12,500 nucleotides of DNA, taken from NCBI RefSeq assembly GCF_042767895.1, contig NC_091564.1, positions 36,423,090-36,435,589 on the forward strand. Direction: 5' to 3'. Positions 1-8,630 of the stretch are shown piece by piece. Position numbers and translations under genes: made by a program. The notes beneath the pieces were generated by a model that worked only from the letters and a program-made list of their open reading frames with translations, did no database searches and was not told where the DNA came from. Position 1 is the first letter of the stretch. Every line of letters starts with the position of its first letter. The DNA is from Penaeus vannamei (taxonomy: Eukaryota > Arthropoda > Malacostraca > Decapoda > Penaeidae).

Positions 1-206
1 CGAAGAGAGAGAAGGAAAGAGCGAGGGAGAGAGAGAGAGAGAGAGGAAAGAGGGGGATAGGAGGAGAGGGGGAAATCGAAGAGAGAGAAGGGAAGAGAGA
101 GAGAGAGAGAGGAAAGAGGGGGATAGGAGGAGAGAATCGAAGAGAGAGAAGGGAAGAGCGAAAGAGAGAGAGTGAGAGTGAGGGAGAGAGAGAGAGAAAA
201 AGAGAT

Positions 207-239
<33 letters not shown>

Positions 240-900
240 AAAGACGAAGAGAGTGGAAGGGGAAATCGAAGAGAGAGAAGGAGGCGAAAGAGAGAGAGAG
301 AGAGGAAAGAGGGGATAGGAGGAGAGAGAAAAAAAGACAAAGAGAGTGAAAGGGGAAATCGAAGAGAGAGAAGGGAGGAAGCGAAAGAGAGAGATAAAAA
401 AAATGACGAAGAGAGTGGAGGGAATAGAGAGAAGGGAGGAGCGAAAGAGAGAGAGAGGAAAGATGGGATAGGAGGAGAGAGATCAAAAAGACGAAGAGAG
501 TGGATGGGGAAATCGAAGAGAGAGAAGGGAAGAGCGAAAGAGAGAGAGAGGAAAGAGGGGGATCGGAGGAGAGAGATAAAAGGGACGAAGAGAGGGAAGG
601 GAAGAGCGAAAGAGAGAGAGAGAGAGAGAGAGGAAAAGGCTGATAGAAGGGAAAGGAATGCAAAGAGTGAGAGTGAGAGGAGGAAGTTGAGGGAAGAAGA
701 AGACAAAGAGAGAGGAGAGGGGAAAGAGAGAAAGAAAGAGGAAAACATGCGAAGAGAGTAGAAAAAGGAATCCAAAAGAAAATAGGGAGAAGTCAAAGAG
801 AGAAAAAACAAAAATAGAGAAGAGTGAAAGGCAAAAGAAGAGCGAATACTAAAAGGAAAAGATATGCCAAACAGAAATAGAGATAGAGAGAGAAAAAAAG
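1..900. repeat. Homopurine (GA)-rich tract with irregular higher-order units
   Basis: Nearly all bases on the + strand are A or G. Short perfect (GA)n runs alternate with recurring blocks such as AATCGAAGAGAGAGAAG (near 74, 135, 264, 358 and 511), GACGAAGAGAGTGGA (near 243, 336 in variant form, 405 and 490, with a looser copy at 584) and GGAAAGAGGGGGATAGGAGG. The blocks recur every 60-95 bp, so this is a degraded minisatellite as well as a microsatellite. The tract starts before the window edge. An 85-codon K/E/R-rich frame at 504-761 is low-complexity and is not called as a gene. After 760 the tract becomes A-rich and fades out near 905. Confidence 0.9.
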
Positions 901-957
901 AAGAAAGATTTTTTAAAATCAGAACAAACCAAAATCGATGATGCCATGGTGACCACT

Positions 958-1402
958 TTATGGTGATGAGCAGATGGTGATGATGGCGAGAATAAGCAGA
1001 TGGTGATGATGGTCAGAATAAGCAGATAGTGAGAATGGGAGTGGTGATGAAGGTGAGAATGAGAGAATGGTGATGATGGTGAGAATAAGCAGATGGTGAT
1101 GATGGTGAGAATAAGCAGATGGTGATGATGGTCAGAATAAGCAGATGATGATGGTGAGAATAAGCGGATGGTGATGATGGTGGGAATGAGAGAATGGTGA
1201 TGATGGTGAGAATAAGCAGATGGTGATGATGGTGAGAATGAGAGAATGGTGATGATGGTGAGAATAAGCAGATGGTGAGGAGAGAATGGTGATGATGGTG
1301 AGAATAAGTAGATGGTGATGATGGTTAAAATAAGCGGATGGTGAGAATACGCAGGTGGTGATGATGTTAAAATAAGCGGATGGTGATGATGGTGAGAATA
1401 AA
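958..1402. repeat. 26-bp minisatellite (GATGATGGTGAGAATAAGC family)
   Basis: The core GAATAAGCAGATGGTGATGA starts at 1083, 1109 and 1135, giving a clean 26-bp period. A 23-bp deletion unit follows, with the next core at 1158. Other units carry GAATGAGAGAATGG in place of GAATAAGC. The array begins after a degenerate GATGATGCCATGG lead-in near 937 and stops abruptly at GAATAAATC near 1402. About 17 units are present. The histidine-rich frame on the minus strand (1132-1428) is a translation of the GATGAT pattern and is not a gene. Confidence 0.9.
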
Positions 1403-1600
1403 TCTTTTCCTAAGGTTTCGCTCCGCAATTCGCCCTCAACCTCGATAAGAGGGTTGTGTCGGTGTGGGAGGTTATAAATTCATTTCCACCTCTGTCATGG
1501 GCGTGATTATCTCCCGTGCGAAATTGTGTTCACGGGCTGAGGGGTTTGGCATGCGCGGTCGTGTTTCGGTTTGGGTTTACACGTGCATGTATGCGAGTGT
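1403..1600. other. Low-copy spacer, no recognisable gene
   Basis: This mixed-composition sequence lies between two repeat arrays. I find no domain-like frame, tRNA fold or terminal inverted repeat. It reads into the compound microsatellite through TG-rich sequence after about 1570. Confidence 0.6.
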
Positions 1601-1601
1601 A

Positions 1602-2070
<469 letters not shown>

Positions 2071-3208
2071 ACGCCAAGTCTTCGAGTCGAGTCTGTGAGA
2101 CCAATCTTTTTTGAGTCGAGTCTGTGAGGCCAATCTTGTGAGTCGAGTCTGTGAGACCAGTCTTTGAGTCGAGTCTGTGAGACCAATCTTGTGAGTCGTG
2201 TCTGTGAGGCCAATCTTGTGAGTCGAGTCTGTGAGACCAGTCTTTGAGTCGAGTCTGTGAGACCAATCTTGTGAGTCGTGTCTGTGAGGCCAATCTTGTG
2301 AGTCGTGTCTATGAGGCCAATCTTGTGAGTCGTGTCTGTGAGGCCAATCTTGTGAGTCGAGTCAGTGAGGTCAGTCTTTTGAGTCGAGTCTGTGAGGCCA
2401 ATCTTTTCAGCCGAGTCAGTGAGGCCAGTCCTCTGAGTCGAGTCTGTGAGACCAGTCTTTTGAGTCGAATCTGTGAGGCCAATGTTTTGAGTCGTGTCTG
2501 TGAGGCCAATGTTTTGAGCCGAGTCTGTGAGGCCAATGTTTTGAGCCGAGTCTCTGAGGCCAATGTTTTGAGCCGAGTCTGTGAGGCCAATCTTTTGAGT
2601 CGAGTCTGTGAGGCCAATCTTTTGAGGCGAGACTGTGAGGCTAATCTTTTGAGTCGAGTCTGTGAGGCCAATCTTTTGAGTCGAGTCTGTGAGGCCAATC
2701 TTGTGAGCCGAGTCTGTGAGGCCAATCTTGTGAGCCGAGTCTGTGAGGCCAATCTTGTGAGTCGATTCTGTGAGGCCAATCTTTTGAGGCGAGTCTGTGA
2801 GGCTAACCTTTTCAGCCGAGTCAGTGAGGCCAATCTTGTGAGTCGAGTCTGTGAGGCCAATCTTTTTTGAGTCGAGTCTGTGAGGCCAATCTTTTTTGAG
2901 TCGAGTCTGTGAGGCCAATCTTGTGAGCCGAGTCTGTGAGGCCAATCTTGTGAGCCGAGTCTGAGAGGCCAATCTTTTGAGGCGAGTCTGTGAAGCTACG
3001 TCTGCGGGGCCAAGTCTTTGAGGCCATGTTTGTGAGACTAATCTTTTGAGCCGAGTCTGTGAGGCCATGTTTGCGAGGCCAATCTTCTCAGCCCAATCTG
3101 TGAGGCCAAGTCTTTGAACTGAGTCTGTGAAACCAAGTCTTTGAGTCGAGTCTGTGAGGTCAGTCTTCTCAGCCTAGTCCATGAGGCCAAGTCTCCGAGG
3201 CCATCCTC
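2071..3208. repeat. 27-bp minisatellite, about 40 units
   Basis: The core GAGTCGAGTCTGTGAGGCCA is followed by A plus a variable CTTTT/CTTGT linker. The clean period is 27 bp, for example cores at 2711 and 2738. Variants include a 26-bp unit (ACCAGTCTTTGAG), 29-bp units with extra T (near 2860-2910) and GCCGAG or GTCGTG spellings. The right end, from about 2990, is degraded (GGCCAAGTCTTTGAGGCCATG) and fades at 3208. Because 27 is divisible by three, long frames stay open on both strands: up to 375 codons on the minus strand and 208 on the plus strand. Their products are 9-residue repeats (SRVCEANLL; TRLKRLASQ). Indels shift the repeat register along the minus frame, which is not expected of a selected repeat protein, so I do not call a CDS. 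Confidence 0.93.
2141..2300. repeat. Perfect 80-bp tandem duplication inside the 27-bp array
   Basis: Positions 2141-2220 and 2221-2300 are identical over 80 bp. Each block has three monomers of 27, 26 and 27 bp, and all three monomer variants are kept in order. This is a recent higher-order duplication. Confidence 0.95.
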
Positions 3209-3356
3209 AACACGATGCCGACACGCTAAGCCAAACCTCATCCAGAAGAAGAGAAAAATCGAAGCACCATACTCTTAAAAAAAAAAATAATAAATAAATC
3301 CTTTTACGAAATTGTACGGTAAGTTGGAGGGTTCCCGTGCCCTCCTGTGGGAGTGT
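3209..3356. other. Low-copy spacer after the 27-bp array
   Basis: Mixed sequence with an A-rich stretch at 3278-3298. It holds overlapping short frames, none with a recognisable domain. Confidence 0.5.
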
Positions 3357-3406
3357 GGGGGAGGGGAGGGGGTCGGGAGGGTCGGAGGGGAGGGAGGGGA
3401 GGAGGG
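3357..3406 (+). other. G-run cluster, candidate G-quadruplex
   Basis: G runs of 3-5 lie at 3357-3361, 3363-3366, 3368-3372, 3375-3377, 3379-3381, 3387-3390, 3392-3394, 3396-3399 and 3404-3406. They are separated mostly by single A or by TC. Four or more G3+ runs with loops of 1-2 nt fit the usual G-quadruplex pattern on this strand. Formation is inferred from the pattern. Confidence 0.6.
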
Positions 3407-3770
3407 TCGTGGGGTATGTTCCTGACAGCCCCCGAGATACGTCAGGTCGCGTGAACTTCCAGGTTGAGACTCGAGATGTCAACACTCCAGGTATGTTGTC
3501 GCGAGGGTGCCAACTCGTCCGATTTCTTCGTCTTATTCCACTGATTATCATTCGGTGTATGGAGTCTTCTTTCGCTGTTGGAAAATGGGAGTATTGGAAT
3601 GGATTTTGGAAGGAATTTAGAAAAAAGGGGAGAGTAAGAGTGAGGGAATGAAAAAGGGGTGGAAGAATTCACTATGTCGCAACTGCTGTCCATGTGGCTC
3701 TGACTTCCTACTTGCTCTGACCCTTCACTGATCTCGCCGGACTGCCCAGCCTTATACTCTGGAATCTCTC
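3407..3770. other. Low-copy region, no confirmed gene
   Basis: This is one of the few non-repetitive stretches. A 104-codon + strand frame (3337-3651) and an 114-codon minus frame (3207-3551) cross it. Neither shows a known domain, and both are compromised by the G-rich repeat they include. A possible small exon at 3429-3490 is treated as a finding because the evidence is only splice-like dinucleotides and an open frame. From 3670 onward the sequence grades into the CACTC-type repeat. Confidence 0.5.
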
Positions 3771-4110
3771 ACTCTTAAGCCTCATTCACTCACTCTTAAG
3801 CCTCACACTCACGCTCACTCCTAAGCCTCATAATCACACTCACTCTTGAGCATCACACTCACTCTTAAGCCTTACACTCACACTCACTCTTAAGCCTTAC
3901 ACTCACACTCACTCTTAAGCCTTACACTCACACTCACTCTTAAGCCTTACACTCACACTCACTCTTAAGATTCATACACTCACTCCTAACCCTTACACTC
4001 ACACTCACTGTTAAGCCTTACACTCACACTCAGTCTTAAGCCTTACACTCACACTCACTCATAAGCATCACTCACACTCACTCTTAAGCCTCACACTCAC
4101 ACTCTTAGGC
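3771..4110. repeat. 25-bp minisatellite (CACTCTTAAGCCTTACACTC)
   Basis: ACTCTTAAGC starts at 3861, 3886, 3911 and 3936, with the variant ACTCTTAAGA at 3961, so the period is exactly 25 bp there. The flanking units at both ends differ in length (ACTCTTAAGCCTCATTCACTC; ACTCCTAAGCC; ACTCATAAGC). About 13 units are present. The array ends at ACTCTTAGGCGCGC near 4110. No coding potential is seen. Confidence 0.93.
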
Positions 4111-4203
4111 GCGCACCCTTCACACTCGCACACCCTTTAACCACATACTGGCAACCTCCAAGGCTATCGATTCTCCATTAAAGTCATGTGACTCATACTT
4201 AAT

Positions 4204-4900
4204 CTCGATGCATACATCCTCACACATCACGGATTAATACTGCTTTTAACTCGCACTTCAGTGATGTGCACTCACGCTTTTACCCTCACACTAGGTACCA
4301 GGGGAGTGTAAATAGTGCACACGATTGAAGCTGAAGTTATGGTGAATATTCGTATTTTTCCCTTGATATAAACACTCTCACACTTCCCGGGTTAATACTG
4401 TTTTAAGTCACACTTCAAGGATGTGCAGTCACACTTTTACCCTCACACTTGGTACCAGAGGAGTATAAATGCTACACGTGATAGAAGTTGAAGTTATTAT
4501 GTTGAATATACTTTTGCAAATACCGTCACACTTTCCGAGTTAACAATGTTTTATTTCACACTTCAAGGACGGACAGACACACTACTAGCCACACATTAGG
4601 TACCAGAGGAGTATGAATAACGCACAAAATAGAAAAAAACTAAATTATAGTGTTGAATAGACAAACTTTTACCTCGGTGCAAACAATCTTAAAAATCCCA
4701 AATTATCACTTTTAACTCACAACAATCTTAAAAATCCCAAATTATCACTTTTAACTCACACTTCAAGGATTCGCACTTCACTCACAATAGATACTTCAAG
4801 GATGCTCAGCCACACTCCCGCTGCCCACACACTCGATGCCAAAAAGGAGTGTGTGTGCAATGCGCGTAATAGAAGTTGAAGTTATGGCGTTGCAATACGA
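4204..4900. repeat. Four diverged tandem copies of a ~150-bp complex unit
   Basis: Each copy runs in the same order: a start like TGCAAACAATC or GCATACATCC; TTAATACTG; a CACTTCAAGGATGTGCA box; a CACACT stretch; the box GGTACCAGAGGAGTATAAAT; then GATAGAAGTTGAAGTTAT. The GGTACC box begins at 4294, 4451 and 4599, and its mutated equivalent (GATGCC) at 4835. Spacings are therefore 157, 148 and 236 bp; the last is lengthened by an internal duplication. Copies are clearly diverged by substitution and small indels, so the array is old. I do not recognise the family. It could be a local satellite or tandem remnants of a dispersed element. No open frame of note lies in it. Confidence 0.82.
4682..4759. 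repeat. Perfect 39-bp tandem duplication in the fourth copy
   Basis: Positions 4682-4720 and 4721-4759 are identical, beginning AACAATCTTAAAAATCCC and ending TTTTAACTCAC. The surrounding repeat copies are diverged, so this duplication is much younger than the array. Confidence 0.95.
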
Positions 4901-5154
4901 CATTGCAGACGGGTTTCTTGCATGCCTGACACAGCTGATTAAGATAAAGATGGCGCTGCCTGAGAAACTCGCTATTTGACTTATTCTCGTCTTCTTTTTT
5001 GCATTATCTGTTTATTATGTCCTGTTCTTTCTTCCTCTTTCGTATTATTGTTCTCTTCTTTTTTATGACCTAGCGGGGCTTCTGGATAATGATGACAGGC
5101 TTATAACAGGACCACTATCATAACCTTGCTTTTTTATGTGAACGTGCAGAGATA
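4901..5154. other. Low-copy spacer, nothing recognised
   Basis: Mixed sequence, T/C-rich at 4980-5060. I see no frame, RNA fold or repeat that can be supported. Confidence 0.5.
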
Positions 5155-6022
5155 TACACATGTAAATAGATACACACCCGCATGTATTCTTTGCATAGAC
5201 ACGCACGCTCATGTTTTTTTTTTCTCTTTTTTTTATGAAAATGATAGATAGAGAGATGGATAGATAGACAGAAGGGTGGACGGACAGGGAGGCAGATAGA
5301 TAGATAGATCAATAAAATGATAGATAGATATACATGCAAGCACTCAAGATCGACAGATATATATATAGAGAGATACAGGTAGACTGACATACAGATATAG
5401 ATAGAGATACAGGCAGACAGACAGACCGATATAAAGAAAGACAGACATATAAATATATAGACAGACAAGCAGGTAGATATAAAGACAAACAAAGAGATAT
5501 GCCCTAACACACTAACAGATATATAGACGTACAGATACAGACATATAGACATACAGACACACGCAGATATATAGACATAGACACACAAACAGATATATAG
5601 ACATACAGACACACAAACAGATATATAGACATAGACACACAGACCGACATATAGACATACAAACTCAGACAGATATATACACATAAACACACACAGACAG
5701 ATATATACACATAGACACACAGAGACAGATATATACACATAGACACATACACACAGATATATAGACATACAGACACACAAGCAGATATATATAGACATAG
5801 ACACAGACAGACAGATATATAGACATAGACACAGACACACAGATATATTGACATAGACACACAGATATATAGAGATAGACACACAGATATATAGACATAG
5901 ACACACACAAATAGATAAATGGACATACAGACATACAGACACAAACATATATATAGACAAAGACATAGACAGATATATAGACATAGACACACGCAGACAG
6001 ATAAATAGACATACAGACAGAC
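5155..6022. repeat. GATA/GACA repeat with a ~28-bp unit
   Basis: The left part (5240-5500) is irregular GATA/GACA tetranucleotide repeat. The right part is built on AGATATATAGACATAGACAC, with AGATATATAC at 5699 and 5727 and the related AGATATATAG at 5755 (28-bp period), plus shorter 22-24 bp units. A 321-codon minus-strand frame rich in I, Y, C, V and S (5118-6083) spans it. It is the translation of TATATCTGTGTGTC-type sequence and is not accepted as a gene. Confidence 0.93.
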
Positions 6023-6130
6023 CAACGTGACGTGGGTGTGAGTGGCGCGTGAGGTCAGGTAACGAGAGAAGGCCAGAGGTCACAATATGCGGTCACGGTT
6101 GGTTAGCTGATAACAAGATTAATCACCTTT
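6023..6130. other. Short low-copy island with AGGTCA-type hexamers
   Basis: This non-repetitive sequence lies between two repeat arrays. AGGTCA occurs at 6052-6057 and 6077-6082 and CGGTCA at 6090-6095, all on the + strand, and TGACGT lies near 6028. These match nuclear-receptor and CRE half-sites by sequence only. Short motifs like these arise by chance. Confidence 0.4.
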
Positions 6131-6810
<680 letters not shown>

Positions 6811-6905
6811 TGTAGCCCAAAGACCTGAAAATAACAGGTGTTTTAGTAGCTTGTTAGCGACTCGTCCTCAACACGCTAAGGGTTACTGGAGTCGTGAGGT
6901 CGTGT
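6811..6905. other. Short low-copy spacer
   Basis: No feature recognised. TCCTCAACACGCTAAG at 6865-6880 resembles TCCTCAACACG plus ACACGCTAAG at 3204-3230, where 11 extra bases intervene. This may be coincidence or a small shared element. Confidence 0.4.
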
Positions 6906-7215
6906 GTACGCGGGTGGTGATGGTGATGTTATGGAGAGGGTGGGGGTGTTACTGGTGGGGGTGGGGTGTTATGGTGGTGATAGGGATGTTACTGGTGGGG
7001 GTGGGGTGTTATGGTGGGGATGATGATGTTATTGGTGGTGATGATGAGGTTATGGGGTGGGCATGTTATGATGGGGGTGGTGATGTTATTGGTGGGGGTG
7101 ATGTGGTGATGGTATGGGTGACGAGGTTTATGTTATAGTGGTGGTGCTGATGGGGTTGGTTGTGTTATGGTGGTGAAGGTATTATTATGGTGGTGGTGAT
7201 TATGATGGTGATGTT
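6906..7215. repeat. G/T-rich degenerate minisatellite (GGTGATGTTATGG type)
   Basis: Irregular repetition of GGTGATGTTATGGTGGTG. GTTACTGGTGGGGGTGGGGT occurs at 6948 and 6988, a 40-bp higher-order period with about 30 identical bases. The G runs make it strongly strand-asymmetric. A 95-codon V/G/M-rich frame at 6851-7138 follows this pattern and is not called as a gene. Confidence 0.85.
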
Positions 7216-7231
7216 ATTTCAATGAACTCCG

Positions 7232-7234
<3 letters not shown>

Positions 7235-7298
<64 letters not shown>
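7235..7298. repeat. (TA)32 microsatellite
   Basis: Uninterrupted TA dinucleotide over 64 nt, flanked by GAAT on the left and GAATTAAG on the right. It is self-complementary and so prone to cruciform extrusion and length change. Confidence 0.97.
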
Positions 7299-7302
<4 letters not shown>

Positions 7303-7586
7303 TAAGATTCCCTTTGAAAAGAAAAGCCTTCTGTTTATAACGTCATTTCACTTAGAATAATTATTCATATCCATTTATTTGTTCATATCATTATATTTTT
7401 TTAAGTATAAACCTTAAAAGTTAATTGACATCAAACGATTATGTATGTCCTCGATTACTTACTTGATTACACCCTTAATAAGTTTCGTATAGATTATTAA
7501 ATAAAAAAGTTAAGTTTTATATCGATCCACGAATTCGAACACTCAGAAGAGTCCTTAAGATAAGCACCTTCTTGCTATTCCTCCAG

Positions 7587-7638
7587 CCAATCAGAAATGC
7601 TGAAATCTTATCTATGGTTTATCTAAGATTATGATTGG
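7587..7638. promoter_or_regulatory. Nested inverted repeat with facing CCAAT boxes and GATA motifs
   Basis: CCAATCA (7587-7593) pairs with TGATTGG (7632-7638), and AATCTTA (7604-7610) pairs with TAAGATT (7624-7630). The 13-nt loop contains TATCT-type GATA motifs. The left arm has a 10-nt unpaired stretch and the right arm 1 nt, so a folded form would carry a bulge. CCAAT is the core of NF-Y sites in animals. A regulatory role is inference. Confidence 0.4.
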
Positions 7639-7663
7639 ACGAGATCGAGCTACAGTGGCGGCT

Positions 7664-7695
7664 TCGCTAATTAGCCAGGGGCTCCAAATTAGCGA
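7664..7695. promoter_or_regulatory. 9-bp inverted repeat containing TAATTA homeodomain-like core
   Basis: TCGCTAATT (7664-7672) and AATTAGCGA (7687-7695) are exact reverse complements across a 14-nt spacer. The left arm also sits in the 10-bp palindrome GCTAATTAGC. TAATTA is the core recognised by many homeodomain proteins. Function is unproven. Confidence 0.4.
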
Positions 7696-7704
7696 GATTC
7701 TTTA

Positions 7705-7943
7705 AGGCAATTTCTTTTTTTTTCTTCTTCTTCGGCTGGTTCACTTCTTCTTCGCTTCTTCCATTCTTCAATTATTATTATTCTTCATTTCTTTTTCTTC
7801 TTCACTTCTCCTTTTTCTCCTTCTTCTTCCTCTTCACTTCTTCATGTCTTCTTCTTCGTCATCATCACGTCTTCACTTCTTGTTCTTTTTCACTTCTGCT
7901 TCTTCTTCATTTCATCTTCATCGTTTCTTCTTCTTCTTCTTTT
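7705..7943. repeat. Imperfect (TTC)n trinucleotide tract
   Basis: Runs of TTC/CTT are interrupted by CAC, ATT and ATC variants, and the tract ends in TTCTTCTTCTTCTTTT before a G run. Its complement is (GAA)n, a known triplex-forming repeat type. No gene. Confidence 0.9.
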
Positions 7944-8100
7944 GGGGGAGGGAGGGTGATCGATAGATAGACAGGACCAAAGGGGTTGGGCGATTTTTAC
8001 TGTAGGCCGACGGGAGTGTAGCGTATGAAAAGTCCTGTGTCTGTCTTTTAGTCTTTCATTTACTATTTCTCGTTCTGTCTTTCTCGTTCTATTCCTCTAT
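7944..8100. other. Short low-copy spacer becoming pyrimidine-rich
   Basis: It begins with a GGGGGAGGGAGGG run, passes through mixed sequence to about 8040, then grades into TTTCTCGTTCTGTC-type sequence leading to the (CT)n array. Nothing else recognised. Confidence 0.5.
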
Positions 8101-8107
8101 CTCATCA

Positions 8108-8200
<93 letters not shown>

Positions 8201-8275
8201 CTGTTTCTCTCTCATCATCTCACCCCCCACCCCTCTCTCTCTCTCTCTCTCATCATCTCACCCCCCCCCTCTCTC

Positions 8276-8334
<59 letters not shown>

Positions 8335-8407
8335 GTTTCTCTCTCATCCCCCCCACCCCCCACCCCTCTCTCTCTCTCTCTCCCTCTCACTCTCACGCCC
8401 TCCCTCC

Positions 8408-8472
<65 letters not shown>
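8101..8472. repeat. Compound (CT)n array with repeated CATCATCTCACCCCCC anchors
   Basis: Perfect (CT)n blocks (about 8115-8194, 8279-8330 and 8415-8472, with shorter ones between) are separated by a C-rich anchor at 8101, 8211, 8249 and 8343. TTTCTGTTTCTCTCTCAT occurs at 8198 and 8330, a 132-bp offset. The array is therefore a higher-order repeat of anchor plus (CT)n. It is almost entirely homopyrimidine on the + strand. Confidence 0.93.
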
Positions 8473-8474
<2 letters not shown>

Positions 8475-8559
8475 ATGAGCTAATTACCTGATAATGACAG
8501 GATAATGAGGGGGTTCATTTGCCAGAGCGAAGGAGGGAGTGTTGCCAGGAGCCATACCT
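8473..8559. other. Short low-copy spacer
   Basis: Mixed sequence including GCTAATTACC near 8479. No feature supported. Confidence 0.4.
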
Positions 8560-8590
8560 GGGGGGTGGGGGTGGGGGTGGGGGTTGGGGG
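8560..8590 (+). other. Strong G-quadruplex motif
   Basis: G6 (8560-8565), G5 (8567-8571), G5 (8573-8577), G5 (8579-8583) and G5 (8586-8590) are separated by T, T, T and TT. Five long G runs with 1-2 nt loops are an optimal pattern for a parallel intramolecular quadruplex on this strand. Confidence 0.75.
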
Positions 8591-8630
8591 TGCTGGTCGT
8601 GGCTTTGAGTATGGTTAATACCTGCTGAGT

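Larger units (their letters stand above)
7299..7704. other. AT-rich low-copy island, the largest non-repetitive block
   Basis: About 400 bp without tandem structure. It contains AATAAA at 7500-7505, GATA-type motifs (AGATAAG near 7558, CTTATCT near 7607) and two inverted repeats. Every frame is broken by stops, so a protein exon is unlikely. A minus-strand GTTCGAATTC (7531-7540) resembles a Pol III B box, but the flanks do not pair as a tRNA T arm. The island could be a promoter-like or scaffold element, or a worn mobile-element copy; the sequence alone cannot decide. Confidence 0.5.

Noticed and set aside
2244..2870. 208-codon plus-strand frame of SRVCEANLL repeats
   Set aside because: Same array. 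The frame is explained by a stop-free 27-bp period, and it overlaps the minus-strand frames.
3421..3446. CCTGAC/GTCAGG inverted pair as a terminator or hairpin
   Set aside because: The stem is only 6 bp with a 14-nt loop and no T run follows. This is expected by chance.
5118..6083. 321-codon minus-strand frame rich in I, Y, C, V and S, superficially like a membrane protein
   Set aside because: It is the translation of the GATA/GACA repeat. The hydrophobic look comes from TAT, TGT and GTC codons, and overlapping frames are open as well.
7531..7577. Possible minus-strand Pol III promoter: GTTCGAATTC (B box) and TAGCAAGAAGG (weak A box)
   Set aside because: The bases flanking the B box do not form a T stem, the A box has a mismatch at an important position, and the box spacing is short for a tRNA.
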